From: Bacteroidota bacterium
Lineage (GTDB): Bacteria; Bacteroidota; Ignavibacteria; UBA10030; SZUA-254
Reading direction: 5' to 3'
NCBI GenBank assembly: GCA_036522515.1
Contig: DATDFQ010000028.1
Span: 1-64,000 of the forward strand
DNA length: 64,000 nucleotides
Under the pieces are notes generated by a model. It was not told where the DNA came from. It did not search any database and saw only the letters and a program-made list of their open reading frames with translations. Within the stretch, counting starts at the first letter, position 1; each line of letters opens with the position of its first letter. Made by a program: the position numbers and the translations under genes. This document shows positions 1-8,408 of the stretch, piece after piece.

Positions 1-237
1 ACTACAAATATAATACACTAACGAGCTTTTGCGAGGGGCACAGATAGATTTTTTTCTCGCATGATCTCACGCTCGGAGCCCCTTCGACGGAGGAACATCC
101 GGAGGGGTTTTCACACAGTCTGAGAGCGTGGGAACGAGAAAATAAGGCCGAGTCATCGGTAGGCGCAACCTTTAGGTTGCGTCCCGTTCCCACGCAGAGC
201 GTGGGAACGAGAAATGACACGTTACAGGGGGGAGGCA
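1..237. repeat. Left-edge intergenic with two palindromic repeats
   Basis: No gene is visible here before comEC. Positions 158-181 hold a GGTAG-type palindrome (stem GCAACC/GGTTGC, loop TTTA). Positions 185-209 hold a perfect 10-bp inverted repeat, CGTTCCCACG and CGTGGGAACG around the core CAGAG, followed by AGAAA; a partial second copy lies at 123-141. A TATAAT hexamer is at 9-14, but its -35 region would fall at or beyond the window edge, so I do not call a promoter. Confidence 0.6.
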
Positions 238-2658
238 ATGGGAGGATTCACCAACCGTCCGGCGGTGAAGTTCTTAGCACCGTTTATGACCGGTATCGCC
301 CTGGGATGGCACTGGCCGTTTAGCGGGCCGGTGGCCCTTTGCGCTCTGTTTGTCGCCTCATCCGTATTGATTGTCATCGCTATCATCGGCCGCCCTGCGC
401 CGATGCGGCCTCTCTTCCTTTTCCTCCTGATTCTCCTTTTCGGAATCCTCAAGATCACGTATGATTCGAGAATCGCCCCCGCGGATGCGATCGCGGACGA
501 GATCAAGCCCGGGCAGAGGTGTGTCGTCCGGGGAGCGGTCACCGATCTTCCTGATCTGACCCGGCCCTTTGTCCGATTCGTGGTGGAGGCGGAGAGCATC
601 CGCACCGGGGATGAGGGATTTCGATCCGTTTCTGGAGGCATACTCGTGAGCGCAGCCAGGGAGGGAACCGATAGCGTTAATTTTGCAGCGTTTGTCTATG
701 GCAGCAGAGTTGTTCTCACCGGCGAATTGGCCCGGCCGTTGCGTGCCCGCAACCCGGGGGAGTTTGACCAGCGGGCCTACCTGCACCTGAATAACATCGA
801 CGCGAGAATGTTTCTTGCTCCCGGGGAACTCACCGCCATCGGACCGCCTTCGAAGTCGGATTATCTCGCGAATTTCGTCGCTCCCGTGCGAAGGTCGGTG
901 GGAATCCGGATCGACCGGCTGATCGGGGGGACCGAGTCGAGATTTCTGAAAGGACTCATAACCGGAGACCGGGGCGGCATCCCGATGGAGGTCAAAACGG
1001 CGTTCATCAATTCCGGGGTCATGCATATTCTCGCCGTCTCCGGGCTGCACGTGGCGATTGTGGTCATGATCCTCCTCGCACTGCTGCAGGCGGCGCGTGT
1101 CCCGGAGATACCCCGGATCATCGTGACATGCCTTCTCCTCGTGTATTATAACTTTCTCACCGGCGGGGCCGCATCGGTGACCCGCTCTGTGCTCATGGCG
1201 ATCGTGTTCCTGGGAGGGAAACTTTCGCAGAGGAAGCCGGATTTCTATAACACCCTCGCGGTTTCCGCTCTTCCCATTCTTCTAATCGACTCCAAGCAAT
1301 TCTTCGACCCGGGTTTCCAGCTCTCATTTGCCGCCGTCTTCTCGCTGGTTTACCTCTATCCCAGGCTGGATGCAATGTGCAAATTGCTTCCCCACGCCTT
1401 CCGGCAGATCTCCCCGCTCATGTACGCTCTTTCCGCCTTCTGCGTCTCTCTCTCCGCCGGCATCGGAACGCTCCCGTTCACATCCTATTATTTTGGGAAA
1501 ATCTCGATCGTGGGTATTGCGGCAAATATCATCGTGGTCCCGCTCTCAAACGTCATTCTTGCCGCGGGGATGCTGGCTGTAGCTCTGTCTTATGTCTGGG
1601 GCTGGCTCGCCTCCGTCTATGCCGGCGCCACGGGGTTTCTGACGAACGCCCTGCTTTATTCGGTCGAATACTTCGGAAGTCTTCCGTTTGCTTATCTGAC
1701 CTCCCACTTTACGTTTTGGTCCTCGGTCTTGTTCTATGGCGGATTGGGGATTGCGATCGGAATGACCCGGCCCGGCTCGAGGAAGACTGCGCTGATCGCG
1801 CTTTTCATCTCGGCCGATGTCTTTCTTTTCGTCGACATCCTCAGGCCCGTCGGGCCGGGGACGCTTAGGGTGACCTTTCTCGACGTCGGGCAGGGGGATG
1901 CGGAACTCGTCGAGCTGCCCGGCGGAAGGAAACTCCTTGTAGACGCGGGCCCGAAGAACACTTCAGGGGATGCAGGTGAGAGGTTCGTGGGGCCATTCCT
2001 GGCGAGGGAGGGGATAGGCAAGATCAACGCGATCGTGCTCACCCATCCTCACAGCGATCACCTCGGAGGAATTCCTTACCTGCTGAGGCACTTCGGGGTC
2101 GGCGAGGTAGTGGATGCCGGCTCCGGGGCGAACTCCTCGCTCTACCGGGAGTATGTCCACGTTATCGATTCGCTCGCCGTTCCGAGGAGAATCGTGCGTG
2201 CGGGCTTCACGCTAGACGCCGCGGAGGGGGTTCGCCTTTACGTGTTGCACCCGTCCGGCAGGTTTGCCGCCCGGGACACGCTGAAGCATGGGAACCTCAA
2301 CAATCAATCGGTGGTCCTCAAGCTGGTGTACGAACGCACTTCACTGTTGCTCGCGGGAGACGCGGAAAGAGAGGCGGAGGAGAGGATGGTCGCGGTCTAC
2401 GGCGACTGGCTCCGGTGCGATGGGTTGAAAGCGGGGCATCACGGGAGCATCACAAGTAGTTCCGAACCATTTCTCGACCGGGTGAGGCCTTCGGTCGCAG
2501 TTGTCTCGGTGGGCGCAAGAAATAAATTTCGCCTCCCCTCGGAGAGGGTCCTCCGGCGATTCGCAGAGAGGGGGGTGGAGTATTTCAGGACCGACGAATC
2601 GGGTGCGGTCGTCCTCGAATCGGACGGAGAAAAGTGGAGCGTGGTGGATTGGCGGTAG
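238..2658 (+). CDS. comEC: ComEC/Rec2-family DNA uptake channel
   Basis: This is the inner-membrane channel that carries single-stranded DNA into the cytoplasm during natural transformation. The 806-aa protein has the full family layout: an N-terminal soluble/OB-like segment after two or three membrane helices, the central polytopic Competence domain (with SGVMHILAVSGLHVAI, about residues 258-273), and a C-terminal metallo-beta-lactamase-like domain. The metal motif THPHSDHLGG starts near residue 602 and a later GHHGS is present. I chose the ATG at 238 because a GGGGGGAGG purine run lies just upstream; an in-frame ATG at 214 adds eight residues. No other competence genes are nearby. Family assignment is firm, but whether the cell is naturally competent cannot be judged here. 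Confidence 0.93.
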   Translation: MGGFTNRPAVKFLAPFMTGIALGWHWPFSGPVALCALFVASSVLIVIAIIGRPAPMRPLFLFLLILLFGILKITYDSRIAPADAIADEIKPGQRCVVRGAVTDLPDLTRPFVRFVVEAESIRTGDEGFRSVSGGILVSAAREGTDSVNFAAFVYGSRVVLTGELARPLRARNPGEFDQRAYLHLNNIDARMFLAPGELTAIGPPSKSDYLANFVAPVRRSVGIRIDRLIGGTESRFLKGLITGDRGGIPMEVKTAFINSGVMHILAVSGLHVAIVVMILLALLQAARVPEIPRIIVTCLLLVYYNFLTGGAASVTRSVLMAIVFLGGKLSQRKPDFYNTLAVSALPILLIDSKQFFDPGFQLSFAAVFSLVYLYPRLDAMCKLLPHAFRQISPLMYALSAFCVSLSAGIGTLPFTSYYFGKISIVGIAANIIVVPLSNVILAAGMLAVALSYVWGWLASVYAGATGFLTNALLYSVEYFGSLPFAYLTSHFTFWSSVLFYGGLGIAIGMTRPGSRKTALIALFISADVFLFVDILRPVGPGTLRVTFLDVGQGDAELVELPGGRKLLVDAGPKNTSGDAGERFVGPFLAREGIGKINAIVLTHPHSDHLGGIPYLLRHFGVGEVVDAGSGANSSLYREYVHVIDSLAVPRRIVRAGFTLDAAEGVRLYVLHPSGRFAARDTLKHGNLNNQSVVLKLVYERTSLLLAGDAEREAEERMVAVYGDWLRCDGLKAGHHGSITSSSEPFLDRVRPSVAVVSVGARNKFRLPSERVLRRFAERGVEYFRTDESGAVVLESDGEKWSVVDWR

Positions 2659-2659
2659 C

Positions 2660-2765
2660 AAAAAGCCCGCAGCCTGAAGGCTGCGGCTACCGTGGCCGAG
2701 GGGCCTGGGGGCGCAACCCTCTGCCTGTAGATTCGGTAGCCGCAAGCTTTAGCTTGCGGGTTTTG
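2660..2765. repeat. Inverted pair of GGTAG palindromes
   Basis: Two hairpin units sit in opposite orientation between comEC and the mutase gene. At 2666-2691 the stem is GCAGCC/GGCTGC with loop TGAA, ending in GGCTACC. At 2735-2765 the unit begins GGTAGCC, has stem GCAAGC/GCTTGC with loop TTTA, and is followed by GGGTTTT, which looks like a rho-independent terminator on the plus strand. It is well placed to end comEC transcription. Confidence 0.75.
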
Positions 2766-2774
2766 CCTGGGTTC

Positions 2775-2803
2775 TTGTATGTCTGACCTTCTTTATGTAT
2801 AAT
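2775..2803 (+). promoter_or_regulatory. Promoter of the mutase gene
   Basis: A perfect -10 TATAAT lies at 2798-2803, and TTGTAT at 2775-2780 gives a 17-bp spacer. Transcription would begin about 4-6 nt before the ATG at 2814, and there is no Shine-Dalgarno sequence, so the mRNA may be nearly leaderless. Confidence 0.55.
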
Positions 2804-2813
2804 CAAGCAACCA

Positions 2814-4436
2814 ATGAGTACGACACACAAATCGAGCCCCAGATCTTCGAAGGAGACAAAGCCCGCTGCAGCTCCGGCCGTCGTCCGCACTGATTCGGGG
2901 ATTGTAATCGAACCCGTTTACAACCCGGTTCCGTTCGATTATGAGTCGAGGCTCGGATCCCCGGGGGAGTACCCCTTTACGCGTGGAATCTATCCCACCA
3001 TGTATCGCGGGAGACTCTGGACAATGCGCCAGTATGCCGGATTCGGGAGCGCCCGGGAGGCGAACCAGCGGTACCGCTACCTTCTCGGCCACGGAACGAC
3101 GGGGTTGTCGGTCGCTTTCGACCTGCCGACTCAGATGGGGTACGACTCCGATCACCCGATGGCTGACGGGGAGGTGGGAAACGTGGGGGTCGCGATCGAT
3201 TCGCTGGAGGATATGGAGGCGCTCTTCGAAGGTATCCGCCTGGATGCGATCACGACCTCGATGACGATCAATTCAACTGCCGCGATCCTGTTGTGCATGT
3301 ACGTGGCCCTCGCGAAGAAACAGGGCGCCGACCTCACAAAGCTTTCGGGCACGGTTCAGAACGACATCCTTAAAGAGTATATCGCGCGGGGCACCTACAT
3401 CTATCCGCCTGTGCCCTCGATGCGGCTCGTTACCGACATTTTCACCTGGTGCCGGGACCATCTTCCAAAGTGGAACACGATCTCGATCAGCGGCTATCAC
3501 ATCAGGGAGGCGGGCGCGACGGCGGTTCAGGAGCTGGCGTTCACCTTCTCCAACGCCATAGCGTACGTCCAGGCCGCGCTCGACTCCGGGCTGGAGATCG
3601 ATACGTTCGGACCGCAGTTGTCGTTTTTCTTCAACGCCCACAATAACCTGTTCGAGGAGATCGCGAAATTCCGTGCGGCGCGCCGGCTCTGGGCGCACAT
3701 CATGAAAGACCGTTTCAAGGCAATCAACCCGGAGACGATGAAGCTGCGATTCCACGCCCAAACGGGAGGTTCGACCCTGACGGCCCAGCAGATCGATAAT
3801 AATGTCGTCAGAGTCTCCCTGCAGGCCATGGGGGCGGTGCTCGGAGGTTGTCAGTCCCTTCACACAAACGGCAGGGATGAAGCGCTTTCCCTTCCGTCCG
3901 AGGAGGCGGCCCGTCTTGCCCTCAGGACTCAGCAAATCATCGCTCGGGAAACCGGCGTCACGAACACGGTAGATCCCCTCGGCGGTTCGTATTTTCTCGA
4001 AGAGCTGACCGATGCGGTGGAAAGGGGTGCGGTGGAATACATCGCCAGGGTCGACGCAATGGGAGGCGCCGTGAAGGCGATCGAGCAGCAGTTCTATCAA
4101 AACGAAATCGCGGAGAGTGCCTACCGCCACCAGAAAGAAGTCGAGGCGAAGCAGAAGGTGGTCGTCGGCGTGAATGAATTCGTCGTGCCGGAGGGGGGCG
4201 GAGCGGGAGCCCGAAGGTCCAACGAAGAGGTGCAATTTCGGCAAATCGAGAGCGTCCGGTCCGTCCGCTCGAGGAGGGATCCCTCGAAGGTGGCCTCAAC
4301 GCTCCGGGGATTGGAACGGGCGGCCCGCGGAGATGAAAATGTCATCCCGCACATTCTCGCTTCAGTAGAAGCGCTCGCAACTCTGGGAGAGATCTCGGAT
4401 CTCCTCCGGGGCGCCTGGGGGGAATACGGTCACTGA
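2814..4436 (+). CDS. Methylmalonyl-CoA mutase, large (catalytic) subunit
   Basis: This is an acyl-CoA mutase TIM-barrel subunit that isomerises methylmalonyl-CoA and succinyl-CoA. At 540 aa it has the catalytic domain but no C-terminal B12-binding domain (no DxHxxG), so it belongs to the split type whose roughly 140-aa cobalamin subunit is a separate gene, absent from this window. Family motifs include [35 protein letters not shown] and [12 protein letters not shown]. Aligned from memory, Tyr74 (RQYAGF) and Arg192 (IARGTY) match the two residues that mark methylmalonyl-CoA mutase; isobutyryl-CoA mutases have Phe and Gln there. The first 25 residues are low-complexity. It stands alone with its own promoter. 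Confidence 0.88.
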   Translation: MSTTHKSSPRSSKETKPAAAPAVVRTDSGIVIEPVYNPVPFDYESRLGSPGEYPFTRGIYPTMYRGRLWTMRQYAGFGSAREANQRYRYLLGHGTTGLSVAFDLPTQMGYDSDHPMADGEVGNVGVAIDSLEDMEALFEGIRLDAITTSMTINSTAAILLCMYVALAKKQGADLTKLSGTVQNDILKEYIARGTYIYPPVPSMRLVTDIFTWCRDHLPKWNTISISGYHIREAGATAVQELAFTFSNAIAYVQAALDSGLEIDTFGPQLSFFFNAHNNLFEEIAKFRAARRLWAHIMKDRFKAINPETMKLRFHAQTGGSTLTAQQIDNNVVRVSLQAMGAVLGGCQSLHTNGRDEALSLPSEEAARLALRTQQIIARETGVTNTVDPLGGSYFLEELTDAVERGAVEYIARVDAMGGAVKAIEQQFYQNEIAESAYRHQKEVEAKQKVVVGVNEFVVPEGGGAGARRSNEEVQFRQIESVRSVRSRRDPSKVASTLRGLERAARGDENVIPHILASVEALATLGEISDLLRGAWGEYGH

Positions 4437-4553
4437 TGTGCCCGCCGCCCGCTGTCGGGGCAATCTTATTCACCGCGGCGAATTGGGGTCACGTATGATT
4501 CATCACGACTGCAGAGTGAAGATGTTACCATCCTGTAAACAATCTTCCCGGCG

Positions 4554-6896
4554 ATGATCGGCAGGACTATTTCGCATTATGAGATCCTCGAGAAGTTGGG
4601 CGAGGGGGGCATGGGCGTGGTCTATAAAGCCAGGGACCAGAGACTCAACCGCATCGTGGCCGTCAAGTTCCTTCCCGAAAACCTTCTGCAGTTTACCGAC
4701 GCGCTCGAACGATTTCAACAGGAGGCTGAGGCGATCTCCGCGCTCAACCACCCGCATATCGCAACAATCTTCGAGATGGATGACATAGAGGGGCGAAAGT
4801 TCCTCGTTCTCGAATACCTCGGGGGCGGAACGCTCAAGTCTGCGATCAAAACCCTTCACCTCTCCGGCAAGGAACTTCCACTGAAGGATGTCATTGAGTA
4901 CGGGGTCCAGGCCGCGGAGGGTTTGGGCCATGCTCACCAGCGGGGCATCGTTCATCGCGACGTGAAGACCGATAACATGATGCTGACCGAAGATGGGAAG
5001 GTCAAGATCACGGACTTTGGATTGGCGAGGTTGCGGGGAGCCGCCCATTTGACCAGGACAGGAAGCACCGTCGGGACGGCGGCGTACATGTCGCCCGAGC
5101 AAATTCAGGGCGAAGAGGTCGATCATCGGTCCGACCTGTTTTCCTTTGGCGTTGTTCTCTACGAGCTCACCACAGGGCGACTTCCGTTTCGCGGCGAGCA
5201 TGAGGCGGCAATCAGCTATGCCATCGTCAACGAAGCTCCGGCACCGGCCGGGTCGTTGCGTCAGGGTTTGTCGAGGCCGCTCGAACAGGTCATCGAGCGA
5301 TGCCTGGAAAAGGACAGGCAGATTCGGTATCAGAGTGCCGGCGAGATCGCAGAGGATCTTCGGGGAATACTCACCGGGTCGCAGGAGATGGGGAAGGTGA
5401 GTTCCGGATTTTCGAGGCGTGCGCGGGTGGCGGTGGGAACGATCCTGGTGGCCTGTGCCATCGCAGCGACGCTTTTTCTCCAGCGGACCCGGCCCGCACC
5501 GGCGGTGGAGAATTCGCTGGCGGTGCTGCCGTTCAGGAACATGAACCAGGACATCGAACTGGAATACTTCAGCGACGGGATGACGGAAGATATCATCACC
5601 TCTCTGTCGAAGATCGCAAATCTCAGGGTCATTTCACGCACCTCGGCGATGCGATTCAAAAACACCGAGAAGAGCATGAAGGAGGTTGCAAGGGATCTCA
5701 ATGTGAGCGCCCTCCTGCAGGGAAGCGTGCGGCGTTCGGGCAACCGTGTCCGGATTGGCGCACAGCTCATTAGCGCCGGGGAGGATGAAAACATCTGGGC
5801 GGAAACCTACGATCGTGAATTGACGGATGTCTTCGAAATCCAGAGCCAGATATCCCGGGAAATTGCGGCAGCGCTGAAGTTGAGGCTGGACGGAGGTGTA
5901 AACCGGGGGATCGCACACAGCCCCACCGGAAATCCGGAAGCTTACGACCTGTATCTCAAGGGCCGTTACCAATGGAATAAACGAGTGCCGGAGTCTCTGC
6001 TCAAGAGCGTGGAATTGTTCCGCCAGTCCGCCGAAAAAGATCCCGGGTACGCCGCCGCCTCGGCGGGTCTGGCCGACGCCTACACGCTGATCGGGACGTT
6101 CGGTCTCCAGCCCCCGGCGGTAGCCTTCCCGCAGGCAAGGGCCGCGGCGATGCGGGCGCTGCAGATCGATTCCACGCTTGGGGACGCTCATGCCTCGCTC
6201 GCCTTCGTCCTCATGTACCACGACTGGAAATGGGACGACGCGGAAAAGGAATTTGGCAGGGCCATCTCCCTGAACCCGGGGAATGCGGTCGCGCATAGCT
6301 GGTATTCGATGCTTCTCACCCTTCAGGGGCGTACCCGGGAGGTGCAGATTGAGCGGAAGAAGTCCGGGGATCTCGATCCCCAATCGCCGGTCATCAGATC
6401 GGACCTTGGCCTTGAATCATACTTTCAGCACAACTATGACCAGGCCATCGATGATTTCCAGGGGTGCCTGAAGCTCGACCCTCTCTTTGTGGCGGCGTAC
6501 GTTCCGCTTGGCGGCGCATTCCTGCAGAAAAAAATGTATGCCGAAGCGATCGACGCGTTTCAACACGCGAGCATGTTTTCACAGGGGCATCCCATTACGG
6601 TGGCGGCGCTGGGGTATGCCTACGCTCTGACGGGGAGGACGGAGGACGCGGTGTCGATGCTCGATCTCTTGATCGAGCGCCGCGCCGGGGAGTATGTCCC
6701 GCCCTACTGGATCGCGGTGGTCGAAGCGGGTCTGGGGAGGCGCGATGCCGCTTTTGATTGGTTACAAACAGCGTTCGAGGAGAAGGACCCCTCTCTGCTT
6801 TACCTGAGATTCGATCCTGCTCTGGATGGTTTGAGAACGGATCCCAGGTTCGCCCTCCTTGTTCAGAAGGTCGGCCTCGGGCTTTCGGGGGGTTAG
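4554..6896 (+). CDS. Membrane Ser/Thr protein kinase with TolB-like and TPR domains
   Basis: A 780-aa one-pass membrane kinase. The cytoplasmic kinase domain spans about residues 8-275: glycine loop LGEGGMGVV (15-23), Lys38, catalytic HRDVKTDN (134-141) and DFG at 154-156, so it should be active. One membrane helix follows at 291-309. Next comes a TolB/FlgO-like module at about 320-430 (SLAVLPFRNM, YFSDGMTEDI, ISRTSAMRFK) of the kind seen beside adenylate cyclases and CadC regulators, then TPR repeats to the C-terminus (DAYTLIG, AHASLAF, AIDDFQGCLKL, EAIDAFQHA). The C-terminal part is probably extracytoplasmic and may sense ligands or proteins. No partner phosphatase or substrate is adjacent. 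Confidence 0.9.
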   Translation: MIGRTISHYEILEKLGEGGMGVVYKARDQRLNRIVAVKFLPENLLQFTDALERFQQEAEAISALNHPHIATIFEMDDIEGRKFLVLEYLGGGTLKSAIKTLHLSGKELPLKDVIEYGVQAAEGLGHAHQRGIVHRDVKTDNMMLTEDGKVKITDFGLARLRGAAHLTRTGSTVGTAAYMSPEQIQGEEVDHRSDLFSFGVVLYELTTGRLPFRGEHEAAISYAIVNEAPAPAGSLRQGLSRPLEQVIERCLEKDRQIRYQSAGEIAEDLRGILTGSQEMGKVSSGFSRRARVAVGTILVACAIAATLFLQRTRPAPAVENSLAVLPFRNMNQDIELEYFSDGMTEDIITSLSKIANLRVISRTSAMRFKNTEKSMKEVARDLNVSALLQGSVRRSGNRVRIGAQLISAGEDENIWAETYDRELTDVFEIQSQISREIAAALKLRLDGGVNRGIAHSPTGNPEAYDLYLKGRYQWNKRVPESLLKSVELFRQSAEKDPGYAAASAGLADAYTLIGTFGLQPPAVAFPQARAAAMRALQIDSTLGDAHASLAFVLMYHDWKWDDAEKEFGRAISLNPGNAVAHSWYSMLLTLQGRTREVQIERKKSGDLDPQSPVIRSDLGLESYFQHNYDQAIDDFQGCLKLDPLFVAAYVPLGGAFLQKKMYAEAIDAFQHASMFSQGHPITVAALGYAYALTGRTEDAVSMLDLLIERRAGEYVPPYWIAVVEAGLGRRDAAFDWLQTAFEEKDPSLLYLRFDPALDGLRTDPRFALLVQKVGLGLSGG

Positions 6897-6909
6897 GAGG
6901 GAAAGCCGG

Positions 6910-7581
6910 TCAGGCTCCGGCTCGAAGAAATCCGGCCGCGGAGGGGCAGAGGTCGCTGAGCCCGCACTCCGCGCACTTCGGCGTTCTGGCCTGGCAGGTC
7001 CGTCTCCCGTGGAGGATCAACAGGTTTCCGATTTCGGTCCAGTCTTTCCTCGGGATAACCTCCATCAGGTCGAGTTCGATCTTCTCAGGGGTGGTTTCCT
7101 TCGAGAAGCCGAGCCTGCCGGAGAGTCTCGCAACGTGGGTGTCGACGACGACCCCTTCCGCCTTTCCGAAATGGTTTCCCAGAACGACATTTGCGGTCTT
7201 CCTCCCGACTCCGGGCAGCCTGACCAGCTCGTCCAAAGAATCGGGGACTATGCCGCCATGGGTGGCGACTAGTTCTTTGCAGCAATTGATGATGCTCTTT
7301 GCCTTGGCATGGAAGAACCCCGTCGAACGGATGATCTCTTCAAGCTCGGGTTGCCGCGCATTGGCAAACTCCGCTGCCGAACGATATCTCTTGAACAAGA
7401 TCGGGGTGACCTTATTGACACGCTCGTCGGTGCACTGGGCGGAGAGAATCGTCGAGAGTAGGAGCTCGAGCGCGTTCGAATGGTTCAGGGCCGTCTTCGC
7501 TTCCGGGTAGAGCCGCTTGAGCTTGCGGGTGATGGTGGCCGCGCGTTTCTTGCGTTCTTCGGGGGTCTCTTTTTTCGTCAC
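6910..7581 (-). CDS. nth: Endonuclease III, base-excision DNA glycosylase/AP lyase
   Basis: It removes oxidised pyrimidines from DNA and cleaves the abasic site. The 223-aa length is standard. The helix-hairpin-helix LPGVGRKTA carries the catalytic Lys128, and VDTHV carries Asp147. The C-terminus has a complete 4Fe-4S motif, C-x6-C-x2-C-x5-C (CQARTPKCAECGLSDLC). The start is a GTG at 7581. The gene converges on the kinase gene with only 13 nt between the two stop codons. A repeat hairpin separates it from the membrane protein gene upstream. Confidence 0.96.
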   Translation of the reverse strand: MTKKETPEERKKRAATITRKLKRLYPEAKTALNHSNALELLLSTILSAQCTDERVNKVTPILFKRYRSAAEFANARQPELEEIIRSTGFFHAKAKSIINCCKELVATHGGIVPDSLDELVRLPGVGRKTANVVLGNHFGKAEGVVVDTHVARLSGRLGFSKETTPEKIELDLMEVIPRKDWTEIGNLLILHGRRTCQARTPKCAECGLSDLCPSAAGFLRAGA

Positions 7582-7640
7582 AATTCCTGCCGATGTGTTT
7601 CAGAATTACGATCTGAGATAGAAGCTCCTACCGTCGCAAA

Positions 7641-7667
7641 GCCCGCAAGCTAAAGCTTGCGGCTACC
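7641..7667 (-). repeat. GGTAG palindrome (stem GCAAGC)
   Basis: Read on the minus strand this is GGTAGCC, a CGCAAGC-TTTA-GCTTGCG hairpin, then GGGCTTT. It lies directly downstream of the LiaF-like gene in terminator orientation and could separate it from nth. Confidence 0.65.
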
Positions 7668-7685
7668 GATACCTCTGGCGATTCT

Positions 7686-8387
7686 TTATTCCACCCTGAT
7701 GCTGCCGAACACGCGTGTGATCGTAACTTTGAGACGGTTGGTTGCGGTCGCGTAGTTCGGCGTCACGTGCTGGATCTCCGTGGAGATACCACCCTTGCGC
7801 TGCCCCAGGATCATGAGGTCGCCGAAGACCGAGCTTGCCGAGATGGCGACAGCGGCATCCCTCGGGAGGACCAGCCTCGATTCTCCGAACACGCCATGGA
7901 TCCGGAGCTCGTGCTCACCTTCTGCAATCCCTGCGGCGGAAAGGTCGAGATTCGACCCCCCGAAGACCGTCGAGATTGATCCTCCCCGGAAATGGGTAGA
8001 TGTCACGTTGACAGAAATGTCGCCAAACGCGCTCGACTGGTGGAGAAGCTCGCTCGCAGATTGGTTCGGTCCGCCTGCTGACGAGGGGGGTTGGTACGAT
8101 CCCTGCTGTTCGGACCCCGTGTCGCCCGGTTCGGTCTGTTGGGTCTCCCCGCCAACGAAGCCACCCGGCTGCGACCCCGGTTGCTGAGCGGCGCTCTGCG
8201 GGTATCCTGCCGGTCCCGGGACCTGCGAGATCGACCTCTTCCGGAGGAGGATGGCCAGCCCCCAGAACACCAGGATAAGCGGCCAAAAGTTGCTCATCAC
8301 GTCCCCGAAATCCGCCACCCCAAGATTGTCAAGGAGAATAAGGATGCCGATGATGATGAGGATGAATCCCCAATAGAGATTTCGCAT
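7686..8387 (-). CDS. LiaF/LiaI-like membrane protein (cell-envelope stress family)
   Basis: A 233-aa protein with two N-terminal membrane helices (about residues 5-22 and 32-47: YWGFILIIIGILILLDNLGV and FWPLILVFWGLAILL), as in LiaI/LiaF-type toast_rack-anchor proteins. A Gly/Gln/Pro-rich linker (about 55-110) leads to a C-terminal beta-solenoid-like domain with the recurring phrase SSAFGD / STVFGGSNLDLS / GVFGESRLVLP / SSVFGDLMI, the VFG repeat of the LiaF C-terminal domain. In Firmicutes such proteins modulate envelope-stress two-component systems, but no such system is next to it here. It follows polX by 21 nt. Confidence 0.72.
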   Translation of the reverse strand: MRNLYWGFILIIIGILILLDNLGVADFGDVMSNFWPLILVFWGLAILLRKRSISQVPGPAGYPQSAAQQPGSQPGGFVGGETQQTEPGDTGSEQQGSYQPPSSAGGPNQSASELLHQSSAFGDISVNVTSTHFRGGSISTVFGGSNLDLSAAGIAEGEHELRIHGVFGESRLVLPRDAAVAISASSVFGDLMILGQRKGGISTEIQHVTPNYATATNRLKVTITRVFGSIRVE

Positions 8388-8408
8388 GGTTCTTGTTCGA
8401 AGTGAATG

